64,000 nt of DNA from Panagrolaimus kolymaensis (lineage: Eukaryota > Nematoda > Chromadorea > Rhabditida > Panagrolaimidae), in assembly GCA_028622995.1 (NCBI GenBank), contig JAJQJQ010000026.1, positions 1,736,001 through 1,800,000 on the forward strand, written 5' to 3'. A program made the position numbers and the translations under genes. This document shows positions 22,196-34,355 of the stretch, one piece after another. A model generated the notes under the pieces. That model did no database searches. It saw only the letters and a program-made list of their open reading frames with translations, and had not been told where the DNA came from. Position 1 is the first letter of the stretch, and each line of letters opens with the position of its first letter.

Positions 22196-24163
22196 ATGGC
22201 TTCAACAACAATGGAAACATTGTTTTCAACTTCAACGGTTGTTCCAATTTTAGCCAATATTGTTGCTTCTTCCATTTCTAGTAGCAGCATGGAAGTGCCG
22301 TCGACCATAGGTACGTTATTATTAAATTATTTTGATCTTCAGAAAACTAAAGTTTTTTTTTAATAATTTTGAAATTTTTGTCGTGGAAGATTAGAACAAA
22401 TGCTTTTGTTTGCCCAAAATCGAATGTCTAAGAATTTAAGCCTTAAAATTAAATTATTAATTTTTAAAATTTATCTTCTTTTTATTTCGGAGGCTTAAAA
22501 ATTTTATTAATTAACTTTTTTCCATTTAACATTCATAAAATGTCAGAAACTCAAACGTCAAAAAAAGAAAGAAGAAAAACGCATCATCATTCAATGAGAT
22601 AATAATGATGACTAACTAAAATAAACAAAAGCTTTTAATTTTATTTTTATTTTTTTAATAAATGCATGAATAAATTTATTTTCAGAAGAATTAGAATACG
22701 ATTATTCTACTTTTTCACAAAATCAAAATAGTAATAATAATAGTGAAATATACTCAACTGAACCCACTCAAGTCATGCTCGTATATCCACCTACGCAAGA
22801 GCCATCGTTGCGGAGGCTATTAATAACCATGTATTTAATTGTGTGTCTTACAGTAGGAATATGTGGAAATTTTTCTCAATTAGCATTACAATATTATTCA
22901 TATCGATTAAGAATATATCGATCAGGGGTATCACCAAATTGTACTCAACTTTATATATGTTTATTACATATTGTATATTTTTTTATTTCAATTTCTCTGC
23001 CATCTGTTATTATTGAGCATTTGGTACAAATATGGATGTTTGGAATTTTTACTTGTGCCTCACATTTATTACTTGTAAATATGGGACGGGCAGCTGCTGC
23101 ATGGTTGACTGTTATGTTATTTGTTGACCAGGTGAGAGTCTAAATCTTTTTATTATTAACAACAATAAACAACTTTCTTTAGAAATTTATGATTCGTAAA
23201 TCTAAAATAAGTTTTCCAAGACAACGCCGAAATTATTATGCCTCACTATTACTTATTGCATTTGCATGCTTTGTATCAGCTCTACCTTCCCTAATTTATA
23301 TTGATCTTAATCAAGAAATTTTACATGAAGAATATATACAAAATATGATATTAAAAATTAGAACATTTAAATGTTCAGCTAAATTACCACCAAATATTTC
23401 ATTTTTTACTAGCACTTTAACATTTTGCATTGATTATTTGTTACCTCTTTCCGTAATCATTATTCTTTCAACTCAACTTTATTGCAATTCTCGTCGTCAT
23501 CCTGCTGATTCCATTGTTAATCAAGATAAACTTCAAAATTACAGGGTAAAGATTTGCAAAAAACAAATGTAAATTCATAAAATTATTTCAGTTAATCATT
23601 GCACTTTTATATTTCATTGCTTATTGCCCTCATTGGATTGCAGTAATTTGGTTATTTGTTGGAAACGTAAGCAATGATGACGTTTGAATTACTTTTATTA
23701 TAATCTAATTTTTTATTTTTAGCCAACGGAAGAGGAGTCATTGCTTTTAGCGGATTTAGCTGTTCTCTTCCCCTACACTTTGCCTGCAATCATATGGCTT
23801 CCTTTAAGTTTTTTATCCTCAGCTACTTCCTCACAAGTACGGTTTTATGATACATCCATAAGCCGTATAGATCCTACAAGCGATCCAGCAAGCTTCTATA
23901 GCATGCGAGAAAAACGACCTTTCACTCGTTATTGTTCAACAGATCTTATTACAAGAAAAAATTTAAGTACAATTATGCCAAGCATTTCTGTAAATTGTCC
24001 TTTGCTTGATAACAATCCAAATGGTTCACCAGCTAGTTCACGTCGACCAAGTTTAGTAGCTAATGAAGAAGTAATAAAAGTCTACAGAAATCGCCTTGAG
24101 CTCCCATCAATTTCATCAAAAGAACCTAACCAAAGTATTTCATCAACCGATCCAAATCATTGA
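22196..24163 (+). CDS. Orphan seven-transmembrane receptor
   Basis: Exons 22196-22310, 22686-23131, 23183-23545, 23592-23666 and 23723-24163 join in phase (479 aa). The extracellular N-terminus is Ser/Thr/Asn-rich. Hydrophobic segments follow: LITMYLIVCLTVGICGN (TM1, with the GN pair), YICLLHIVYFFISISLPSVI, AAAAWLTVMLFVDQ (TM3), YYASLLLIAFACFVSALPSL, FCIDYLLPLSVIIILSTQLY, LIIALLYFIAYCPHWIAVIW and DLAVLFPYTLPAIIWLPLSF. The C-terminus is Ser-rich. DRY is not conserved at the end of TM3 and NPxxY is absent, so it is a divergent rhodopsin-class, probably peptide, receptor. Ligand unknown. A TTTTTCCAG acceptor lies about 30 nt before the ATG. Confidence 0.75.
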
Positions 24164-24331
24164 TACAAAAATAATAAATAATATCAACTTTATTACCATA
24201 AACATAAACTTTTTATAAAAAATATCAATAAACAAAACTAAAGCACATAGAAAAAAACCTCGAATCAGAGCTGAGCAAACGAAATCCGTATATCTGCGGC
24301 AAATGCATAAAAATAGTTAAGGAGATATGGC

Positions 24332-27022
24332 TTACTCTAGTTTACCACTTCGGATTAAACGACCAACTTTTGAATTTTCTTCAAATAAACTTCGAACAAC
24401 ATAAAGCTAAAAAAAAATCAAGCTTACGGATATGTACAGCATTTAAAATACATACCTGGGTAAAAGAAACAAAAACCATAACAAAGAGATTAACAAGACT
24501 CCAAAAGTTTACACGTTCATAATTGCTTTCCATAACTGATCGATCACGGGCTTCTACTGCACGAAGTTGTGCTTGTAATTGTTCCATGCGGTTCAAGTTG
24601 TTCTTAACTTTTGTTGTTATACGCTAAAATGAATTGTATGAATAAATGATGGTTAAAGGACAGTAGCGATTTACATCAAAATCAGCTACTTGCATAGAAA
24701 GCTCAGCTTTAGCTTTGTTAACATCAGCAAAAATATCATAGCTATTCAAATAATTGCCTTTTTCATCAAGTAGATAAAGTTCAAAGAAGACCGTTTTTGT
24801 TGTTTGTACACTGAAAAAAAATAGGATAAAAAAACTATCCAAAATTGATAAAATAATTCCTAATTTATTAGACTATGCAACGACTTATCCAAGTTTTTTT
24901 TAGTTAAATTATTTTATCAAATTTAGCATAATATTCTTATCAAAAATATGATAATATTTTTATTAAAAATTAATAGTATTTTGGCACCAACGAGCCTGAT
25001 AATACCGTACCTGCTAGCACTTATTCTCCTTATCCTACCGTACGCTGCGCTTATTAAACCTGCAATAACACTACTCCACCCCGCATGAAACATACACAGT
25101 AATATCGTTATCACACAATTTATTCATGAAATACAAAAAATAGCATTACAAAATACAATCAAATTAAACACAAAATATTCTCATGAAATATGCTTCTTCT
25201 GTTGCTTTTTCGTGTAGTATTACCATGAGAACTTCCATAGACCATCCGTTTTCATGTTTGAACATCGCGAGAATTGGAACATATTCATGAAGAGTTGCGT
25301 GCATCCTTATAATTCAGTTCTTTTCATGGAGACATATGCTGAGAACACCATCATGTTGAGAATCATGGACCATAACAAGAGATCATTGCATTCTGAAAGA
25401 TTTGTAGCTGCTATGTTTCCTAAAAGTAACTTTTTTAGTAACAAAACATGAAAAAGAACTAACTTTTCATCAGGAGGACATCATACAGATAAAGATGTGG
25501 AACATAACAGCAAGAGACATCAGAGAAAATCAACTAAAATTGAAAGATATTGTTAGGCGGTAATAAACATATGCAAGCAAACCTGATAAAGCAACTCCAT
25601 GTAACATCGATAATGCTGTGGAGAGAAACAAAAGAACATGAGATCATGGAAAAGAGAACAGTGCATTGTCCGTAACATGTGTTATCACTAAAAACAACAA
25701 CGAAATCTTTGAGAATAGCAAACATAACTAACCTTTCATGGAACAAGCAAATTTCAGCTGTCATGTAACGAAGTCTTAGTTGAACGATCATGAGTAGTTT
25801 CATGGGAGAAAAGCAGAGATATAGCAAGGGACAGAACAAGTAACACAGCAACTTCTTGGACCATTCCATGGAAATCATGTAACAGAACAGTAAGAAGTGG
25901 ATCATGAGCATTAGTTTTCATAGATGCAAGCAACCATGTAGTTTCTAAAACAAAGAAATCAGACTATAATCATTATTAACAAACAACCTCGTGAGATCAA
26001 AGCAATAAGACCAAAGACATCAGAAGATTTCCATGTTGAGAGATAACCATAATAACTCCCATGTAAAGTTTCAACACCTTGATGAGAGAAGGCAAGCTTT
26101 GCTAAAACTAGAAAACACAAAAGAACCACAAAAAAGGAGAAAAATCAAACCAGAAAGCCATGAAGTAACAGCCAACACATCAAGAAAAGCATTCCATGAG
26201 AAAAAACAATCATGAGCACCAGAAATATCATGTAACATTCCAAGGCAACAACGAAGATGACGAGAAAGAGAAGACATCAGGACACTAAAAATCCACCAAA
26301 TAAAGATAATACACCAAGGTCAATTTATTTCAGAACTTTGAAAGAAAAAGAGGCAAAAAAAGCGAAGAATGAAAAAAGTTTTATGCAAAAAACTCAAAGA
26401 CAGCTCGCTGCATGTTAGACTAAGTTCGCTGCAAGACACAAAAGATTTTTGAAAAAACTTCTACTCCCATCTTTTTTCTTTTTTTTTTCTCGGCACGAAA
26501 GTTTCCCTTCTTTTGTCTTCAACGCTTGCACTTTTTTGAAAATTAGGTAATTTTTTGCATAAAATCCAAGTTTTTGCATGCATTTTATCAAAAAATTGAT
26601 AAAAATTTAACGAATCAAAACTATAACAATATTATTTTTTGCGTCTTTTTTTTCAGTGTATACTGAAACTGTTGTCGAAGCAAATAGCGTAATCACCACG
26701 ACCATGTACATTGGTATCGATTCTAAAAAAGTTCAATGCAAGTAAAATAACAAAGATAAACATGCCTGTGATTGGCATCAGTCTTTCTATCTTCACGAAT
26801 AATTTCTTTTCCGGCAGGATTCCGAATCAGGAAATTGATATCATGTTCACCTCCTTCAGTTACTTGATAATCCAATTCAAAAGCCACGTGTTTGGGATTT
26901 GTTAAATCTTGAAAAAAGCATTCTATTTTACCCGGTTCAATAACCACTGCCAGAATATATTCCTCTTGATCTGCCCTCGCTAGGACAAATAATGTTGCCA
27001 GGAAAAAGAATGTAAGTGTCAT
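24332..27022 (-). pseudogene. p24 (TMED gamma-type) gene split by an insertion
   Basis: Coding parts: 26766-27022, 26661-26722, then after the insertion 24675-24808, 24456-24623 and 24332-24406. Without the insertion these total 696 nt and encode 231 aa, close to its neighbour's 230. The product has a signal peptide (LTFFFLATLFVLARA), a GOLD domain (KIECFFQDLTNPKHVAFELD, then GDYAICFDNSFS and KTVFFELYLLDEKGNY), a coiled coil, and a membrane anchor in WSLVNLFVMVFVSFTQ. p24 proteins are ER-Golgi cargo receptors in COPI/COPII vesicles. A 1850-bp TA-flanked element sits inside the exon between ..FSI and QTT. Splicing at the element edges (GTATAC to TTTTTTTTCAG) would lose the frame by one base, so this allele looks inactive. 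The first intron uses a GC donor. Confidence 0.8.
24809..26658. mobile_element. TA-flanked insertion, 1850 bp, CATG-rich
   Basis: Termini are CACTGAAAAAAAA and its complement TTTTTTTTCAGTG, flanked by TA on each side (24807-24808 and 26659-26660), as for Tc1/mariner-type insertions. It interrupts a p24 coding exon; removing it with one TA restores 231 in-frame codons. The interior encodes no recognisable transposase. The central 25180-26290 holds about 26 CATG tetramers, several within CATGTAAC or ATCATGAG, where roughly four would be expected at this base composition. Confidence 0.8.
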
Positions 27023-27102
27023 TCTAAAAGTTCTTTAGTTAGGAAAGTAATCTTTCGAGAAAATACAAATCGCAAGAATGAAATCAACAGCAGGGCTCGG
27101 TG

Positions 27103-27274
27103 ACATCGACATGTCGATGTCCAAAAATCTCACAATTGTCGATGTAGAAATTTCGATGTTGATATGTCGAAGTAGAATGTCGATGTAGAAATGTCGATGT
27201 AGAAATGGCGATATAGAAATGTCGATGTCGGTTTATTTTCAAAAATGTCGATGTTGATTTTTAAAAGTCGATTT
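27103..27274. repeat. Minisatellite, TCGATGTAGAAATG-type unit
   Basis: A run of imperfect units with the core ATGTCGATGTAGAA, about 12-14 bp, between the two p24 genes. It begins with the near-palindrome CATCGACATGTCGATG. No coding role is apparent. Confidence 0.7.
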
Positions 27275-27549
27275 TGCCGAGCACTGATAAACACGCATAA
27301 AAACACATTCACAATGATGGATAATACCCAAAGAAGTTTATTATAAAAAAGACATACAAAGATAGACCGGATTACAAAGACAATAAATTAGAAAAAATAT
27401 TATGTACATTAGATTGTTAATTAATTATGCACAGCGTAAATGATTTTGCTAGAAATTGAGTTGAAAGTGAATGAATGAAGAAAAGCAAGAAAGGAAGAAA
27501 AAATGCTGTAACAAAATGCTGCTTTTGAACACATTTTGGCTTTGAGTCT

Positions 27550-28387
27550 TCAATGTCGTAATAGCTTGCCGAGATGAGATTTATCTTCAAAAAAGCTTCG
27601 AATCATGTAAACCTGAAAAAAAATAACAGTAATGAAGCTTATTAATTTTAATAAAGGATTTACCTGTAAAATTCCAACACCTATCAAGACCAGAGAGTTA
27701 ATGAGAGACCAAAATGAAACTCTGTCTAAGTTTGCATTCATAATTGCTCGATCACGAGCTTCATACGCTCGGAGGATAGATTGATGATATTCAACTTTGT
27801 TTAATGAAGCTTTTATACGACTAAATGAAGCCTAAAAAAGGATTGATGCTAGAGAAGATTCCAACGTTAAAGAATTTACTTGAAATTCAGAGATAGTAAG
27901 ACCAAGATCTTGCATCTTTTGAAGGAATTGTGGGTCATTTTTGGCGAAACTTGAAATATCCACATCATCGAAATTTCCTTGTTCATCCATTAAAAACACT
28001 TCAAAGAACACGACCTTTCTTGATTGATAACTGAAAGTATTGTCGAAACAAATTTGATAGTCACCTAGTTCTTTCACTTCAATCCTAAAACCCAAAAGAT
28101 TATTCATTGTCTTCTTGACTGCTAACGAACTTATGATTTCCATCAGTTTTCATGACTTCTTGAATGAGTACTTCAGCACCAAAGAGAACCATGAAGTTTA
28201 CATTTAAATCAGCTCCATCGATAACTTGATAATCAACTTCCATTGTTTTATGTTTAGCATTGGTAATTGGCTGATAAAAGCATTGAAATTTTCCCGCGGG
28301 TACTTCCACGGTTAAATCGTATTCACTTGATAAGATTAAAGGAAAGAAAAGTGATAAAAGTAGGACATTAGTATATATTGAAGCCAT
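27550..28387 (-). CDS. p24 family cargo receptor (TMED gamma-type)
   Basis: Exons 28131-28387, 27880-28084, 27664-27831 and 27550-27612 join in phase (230 aa). Signal peptide MASIYTNVLLLSLFFPLILS; GOLD domain with KFQCFYQPITNAKHKTMEVD and GDYQICFDNTFSYQSRKVVF; a coiled coil with EARDRAIMNANLDRVSFW; a membrane span NSLVLIGVGILQVYM; and the tail RSFFEDKSHLGKLLRH. The tail carries the FF-type signal for coat binding. It cycles between ER and Golgi as a cargo and vesicle-coat adaptor. Exons 257 and 168 nt long are identical in length to those of the adjacent copy, showing a tandem duplication. The first donor (GTTCGT) is weak. Confidence 0.88.
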
Positions 28388-28793
28388 TTATTTTTCTACT
28401 TCTTCGGTCGTTCACTTTGCTATTTCGTTGGTCACTTTTCTTTTTGCTCGCTTGTAGCTCTCAGCGACAAGAGCCACGTTGGTGCTTCCCTTTTTCGGGC
28501 GACGACAAAAATCGTTGTAAGATTATGAAAATATGTGAATGAAATTTTTCTAGAAATATCACGATTCATTTTTTTTTGATTGCAAATTTCCATATAGATA
28601 TATATTTTTTAGAATTTGTATATTATTTGCCTTTTACTTTATTAAAAATTTTCACTATTATCTATCTCGCTTATCTGTATATACCGAATTTAGCTTACAG
28701 CCAATATTTTTAAACAGCCGTTAGTTTTTTTTATCGCATCGTTTGTTTTGATTTTTTATAATCGATTGATCGATTTTTAAGCTATCTTTCAAA
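28388..28793. promoter_or_regulatory. Shared 5' region of the p24 gene and spt-2
   Basis: 406 bp between divergent starts; AT-rich with short T tracts. No individual element can be assigned. Confidence 0.35.
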
Positions 28794-30921
28794 ATGTCTT
28801 TATCGTATAAGGAGATGCTGAAAGAAGCAGCAGCTCGTCAGAAAGCTAATGATGCTGCAAATCAACAACTTCTTTCCCAGAAAAAATATGCAGAAGTAGA
28901 GCAAAAGAAAAAATTAATTGAACAACATAAAAAAATTAGTAGTCGAAAAGAAGGGAAATCTTCTTCTGAACGAAAGGAAGATAAACCTGCTCATTTGAGT
29001 GATTTATTATCTTCAGTAAGTCCATTGATTAGACAATTTGGTTTAAAAAATATATTATTTTTTTAGTATAAAATTCCCAAAAAGCAAGTTGATGGTGAAG
29101 AAATGAGCAGCAAGCATTCTTCTTCTCACCGCCATGATACGTCAAGAAATGGCAGCTCCACTCTTACTAATAGTATTAATTCCCATAATACACCTTCATC
29201 TTCACATCATGTATCAAAGCCTCATAATTTACAAAAGGAATCAACTTCAAGGTCGCAATCATCAACAAATCATCCTAAACCTTCTAATGGTATTCATTCC
29301 TCTAACCCCCACCATTCTTACTCTTCTAAGCCTTCAACTTCTTCATCATCTGCAAATTCACGACCTTCTTCTCATTCGAATTCTGATTTGAAGCCAAATA
29401 AACCATCTGTTAGCAGCAGTTCTCAAAGCAATGATAAATCCCATAATTCATTATCATCTCTGAATAATAAGAATGGCCTTAATTCAACATCAAATTCAGT
29501 TAAATCTCAAAATGGTTCAACCACAACAAACGATTCTCGTAAAAATGTTGCCAAAATCTCAAATATTTCAACTTCAATTAATTCAACAAAAATTGTAACT
29601 TCTAATAATAATAAAAGCGATGGAGGAGTAAGTTTAAATAAAAAATAATGAAGCCATTACATCGTTTTATTTCAGGATATTTTTGATATTCTCAGTGGTG
29701 CTAAACATTCAACAAAAGTTATTCCTCCTCCAAAACCTAATCCACCACCAATTAGACCAAGAGTATTACCTCCACCGACGTCGTCTTCTAAACCCCAATC
29801 TTCTTCGACCTCCAAGCAGCAGCAGCAAAAGCCGCCTTCGAAGCAAATGCCTCCATCAAAAACATCGTCTTCAAAACCAACAACTTCAAAACTTCCACCT
29901 TCCAAAGGTTCAATCTCACAAGTTAATGGTCGAAACGGTTATAATTCATTATCGAAATTGCCACCCAAGCCTCAAGTAGCTAGAAAACCTCCACCACCTG
30001 CACCTAGTTTTGAAGAAATGATGAAACTTGCTGCAACAAATTTGAATAAAGGTGATCAACCTGTACAGCAACAACCACCTCCACCAAAACCAAAACTCCC
30101 TCGAGATCCACCTCCAAGTGTAAAAGAAATTAAAAAAGCTCAAGTTGCTGCTGCTTCTTCAAAAAATATTCCTTCTCAAAGAAATATTCAAAAGCCACCT
30201 TCTGGATCATTAAAAGCTAGCAACTCTAATGAGTTTCAAAAGCCGCTGCAATCTAAAATTCCAAGCACATCTTCTTCAAATTCTAAGCCAACTATAGCTT
30301 CCAGAGATAACCGAAATAATTTAAATAACGGTCGTTCAAGAGCTCCAATAATGGCGCCCAAAGATAATCGAAGTGCCACTTTTAATGATAGGCCAAAACC
30401 TGGAATAAATGGGGCCATGAGAAATCCTGAACGATTTAGAAATGATAATCGCAATCTCCATCCACCTCAAAAACGTCCAACTTCTATGCCCAATGAGAGA
30501 TTTAATAATTCAATATCAAGGGATCGATTTATGCCACAATCACAATCACGTCCATTTGATCGTTATTCAGTGTAAGTTTTACATATCTAAATTTAACTTA
30601 AGTAATCTCATTGAAAGCAGCTTTTTTAGCCCAGCTAAACGACCCAGATATGAAGATGAAGACGATTATGATGATGATGAGGATTCCTTGGATGATTTCA
30701 TCGTCGATGACGAACCTGATGTGGATGAAAAAGAACTTCGAAGTGTCCTCAAAACTTTCTGCCGTTCTGATGAACGACAATGGCAACAACGTGAACGTGA
30801 AATAGATTTAAGTAAAATGCACGCAAGATATCATGATATTGATGCAGAAGAAAAGCGAAGTACTCGAATTGCTCGAATGGAAGATATGTTTGAAGAACAG
30901 CGAGGAAGTAAAGCACTATAA
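28794..30921 (+). CDS. spt-2: SPT2 histone chaperone homologue
   Basis: Exons 28794-29015, 29067-29627, 29676-30571 and 30630-30921 join in phase (656 aa). The N-terminal helix is MSLSYKEMLKEAAARQKAND. A very long Ser/Asn-rich disordered region follows, then a Pro/Lys-rich part (PPPKPNPPPIRPRV), and the diagnostic C-terminal domain: KRPRYEDEDDYDDDEDSLDD, FIVDDEPDVDEKELRSVLKT, FCRSDERQW and RSTRIARMEDMFEEQ. In SPT2 proteins this C-terminal part binds H3-H4 and supports nucleosome recycling during transcription. The alternative acceptor at 30621 would add two codons; the TTTTTTAG site before 30630 fits the local consensus better. It is convergent with the nuclear receptor gene. Confidence 0.88.
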
Positions 30922-31489
30922 AAATTTATACTTTTTTTGTACATAAAAATGGATATCATTTACAAACATATGCGATTTATCAATTTTTTCCTTCATAATA
31001 ATAGTCAAATATTATAATTTCTTTATATTGCAAGTTTTTTTGTGCCAAAAGTTTACCGGTATTATAGTTTATAAATTAAAATAAAAGATTCTTATTAAAA
31101 AAAGAAAAGGTTTAAACCCTTGCAAAAGAAAAAATTGTAAAAACACGTTAAAACATTTTTTGTTGTTTTTGAAAAAGCTAATATTTTAATAGAAGTTTGA
31201 AACAGTGATAAATTAACAACCGAATGCAAGAATGCGAAAGAGATTTTTGAACGACAAAAAATAAATATTATAAAGCAGCTTCAATTGTTTTTGTAAAACA
31301 CAAAAGAAATGCATCTTTTTCATTTGAACGGTTTTTTTATTTATAAATTTTTTTTAATTTATAAAAAAGTTTCTCGATAATAAAAACTTCGAAAATTAAT
31401 CGTTGAAAACTTACTTTAGCAAAGAGAGATAAGATTTTATACATAAATTTTTTATTTAAATTAAACAAAAGAAAAATACAACCCTGGAA
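30922..31489. other. Convergent 3' flanks
   Basis: AT-rich 3' regions of spt-2 and the nuclear receptor. An AATAAA-like run near 31080 could serve spt-2. No gene was seen. Confidence 0.5.
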
Positions 31490-33301
31490 TTATTGCATAC
31501 ATTCATCAATTAGACGCAAATCACGCTTTTTTGCACATTTTTTATTTAATTTATGAATTAAATGAATTTGCTTGGATTTTTCAGCAAAATGAAAATATGC
31601 TTCGATCAAACAAATAAGCTGAGCATATTTGGAGGCTCCCGCGTAACTTCCAAATTCATCTTGTAAATGTCGAAGGAGAATAGTGGCATACTTTTCATGA
31701 TATTTTCTTACAATTTCTTTTCCTTCTGAACTTAGGTTTTCACATGCTGGATGACAATATATTATCGCTTTGAGAAGGACAAATTGTTCAGGGGTTATAC
31801 TAATTCGTGAAAGAGATTGCACGCTTCGAGTATGAGTATCAATTTTAATTTGCATTGGCCTAGAAAAAATCTTTATTATAAATTTTTTTGAAACAATGGC
31901 AAAATCTTACTCTCTTCCAAGAATTTTATCAAAGTTCGATGGTTTAACACCATTGGGAAAAACTATTACATCAGTATGTTGGAGGTAGGAATAAAAGCTT
32001 TGGGTGAGAATCATATTTACAACGACAACATGCCTTAACAAGGCTTCCTAAAAAATCAATATTTTTTACTAGCCATATAAAAAGTTAAAAGAATTAATTA
32101 CCTGATCATCAAGAGTCAAAAAATTAAATGCAGGTAAAATTTTTGCTACTTCAATAGTTAAAATGATATCACAAGCTTGGAAAAATTTTCCATTTGCGAA
32201 AGGTTTCTTTTCTTTTGCAAGCTTAAATTTTTCAGCAATTGCATGTTCATTTAATGGCCATTCACTTGGCTTCTAAATTTACAAAAAATTAATTAATTCG
32301 GTATTAAAAATTTAAATAAAATACAAACCTCATATTTATCTGCAAGATTTAATTCGCTACTTTTTTGTAAGAGATCTCGTAAACTATCATTGAATAATTC
32401 TTCGGGATTATACCAAGATTCACGCAACCGCCGTTGCTTGGCTTCCAAATAAAGCAAAAAGTCAATTTCTTGTCTCTCTTTGGTTTGGGAAAATGCAGGA
32501 AGCATCTAAAAAATAGGTATATATTCTTTTTACTCTTTTTTTCATAGGCAGATTTTTCTTACCTTTGAAACTACCGGTTTATTATCTTCAACTATTTTTC
32601 GCTTTAATCTTTTAACTCGTTCAACAATTTGCTTGCCATCCACGGATTTGGGATATTGTATGGCTGCGGCATTCATTCCAGAAATTAAACATCGCTCAAA
32701 TCGGCATCCTTTACAATCTTGTCCTTGAGTGATATCACAATTTCCACCATATTGGCATTTATATTCTCGATTTGTAACTAAACATCTTCGGAAAAAGGTT
32801 TTGCAACCAGTGCAAGCGGGGACATCTAAAAATTTTCCAAACATTTAATTAGTGACAAATGCTTGGATTAAAACAAAGTAAACACTTACCATAATGATAA
32901 CAGGAAGTAGGTTGAAAGCAAACTACACATTCTTTGGGTGCTTTTTCAGTTGAAATTTCAATTATATCATCTTTGGAGTCAATAATATTTTCATCTGCTG
33001 TACTTCTCCCAGATGATGGTAAAAGAGCATTGGAGCTATCATCGGTGGTGGAACTAAATACACTGCTTCTCCCTACTGAACTACTTGGCTTACATTCCAA
33101 TAAAGGATAGGTGCTAAAACATAACAAATAATAATCATTCATAATAATTATTTTTGAGAAATCAAACTTTGTTTAAAAAAAATTTGAAACTTACAAATCT
33201 GGTTTAATATCGCAATGATGAGAATGGTGATGATGTGAATCACCAAAAACGTATGGCAAATTTGGCGATTGATGATAATCACGTTCAAACCAAGTGGACA
33301 T
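31490..33301 (-). CDS. Nuclear hormone receptor (nematode SupNR-like)
   Basis: Exons 33195-33301, 32890-33113, 32563-32825, 32329-32505, 32102-32272, 31911-32047 and 31490-31859 join in phase (482 aa). The N-terminus is His-rich (GDSHHHHSHHCDIKPD). Zinc finger 1 is CVVCFQPTSCYHYG followed by the P-box ACTGCKTFFRRC. Finger 2 is CQYGGNCDITQGQDCKGCRF followed by ERCLISGMN. A basic hinge precedes an all-helical ligand-binding domain with FFQACDIILTIEVAKILPAF and RHVVVVNMILTQSFYSY. It is a DNA-binding transcription factor of the expanded nematode receptor group related to HNF4. The C-terminus (KKRDLRLIDECMQ) lacks an obvious AF-2 core. Target and ligand cannot be inferred. Confidence 0.88.
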
Positions 33302-34355
33302 TATCGTTTCTTCCTCCTACTATAAAAAAAATCTGTTTTTTTAAATGAAATTAAATTAAGCAAGCAAAACTCCCGCGAAAAAATAGAAAAGCACAATAAC
33401 ACCATTGATCACGTTTACGTTAACATAAACATATATATAACACACGTAAAAAAACGTGAATCAATACATTTTCGTTGTCGTCTGTCATCGTCGTTGGTCG
33501 TCGCCTGGGACACAAAAAAAAATGAAAGAGAAGTTAGTACCACCTATCTCTCTCTTTCTCTCCTAGTTGTTGCCTTTTTAAAAGACATAAAAAATAATGG
33601 AGAAAAGCGGCTGATTTTTTTAAAAATATTTTGGCGGCTTCATAAAAAAAGAACATTCTTTTTGTGTCCAAAAAAAATGAAGAAAGAAAGAATGAAAAGA
33701 AACGGTAAAAGAATCTTAAGCTTAAAAAAACTTATATGTGCTACATTTATTTCTCTCGAATATATTTTTTAAAATTTTTTAACAAAGTGTTTATGTATAA
33801 GCAAAGAAAAAAGAAACAATAAAAAACCAAAATGAAATCACACTTTTTTTTATTTAAAAAAGATTTTCTGCAACTTCCGGATTTATTGTATAAACGAGAT
33901 AAATAAATTTATTGGTGGTTGTGGTTTTTAAAAAATAAAACAAAGAAAAAAAGAGGAGGACTCGAATGAAAAAAATAAATAAAATTATAAGTTTTTTCTT
34001 GTTGCAGCAAAATTGCAAAAATGAGAGTGGAACATAAATTTAAAAAAAATATGGATAGCTTACTAAAACCAGTGAATAAATAAAGAAATTACTTTTAAAA
34101 AATTACAGGTTTGTTTTCTTCTTCTTTTTTTAAGACGAGAATAAAAATGGAAAAAAATAAGAGCGGAGGCGAGGCAGTAGGTGCCACTTGTTAGTTTTAC
34201 ATAATAGCAGAGGCATACTGTAATTAAATAAGAAAAGGTAACTATTAGGTAAAAAACCTCTTTCAAGCGTTTTTTAAGTTTGTCTATTTAAGTATTCCTG
34301 GGTCGTTCATATCTTCTACGAAAAAATATGGGATGTGTTAATCTTATTTTAAGCA
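33302..34355. other. Intergenic, no gene seen
   Basis: 5' flank of the nuclear receptor, rich in A/T tracts, with a GTCGT-rich patch near 33470-33510. No coding text. Confidence 0.55.

Noticed and set aside
25534..25911. 125-codon minus-strand open frame inside the TA-flanked insertion, a possible transposase
   Set aside because: Hydrophobic Cys/Phe-rich text with no DDE/D pattern or DNA-binding motif; the CATG-rich DNA explains the frame.
24809..26658. Reading the insertion as an ordinary large intron
   Set aside because: The only edge splice sites give a one-base frame loss, the neighbour gene has no intron there, and TA flanks plus inverted ends fit a transposon.
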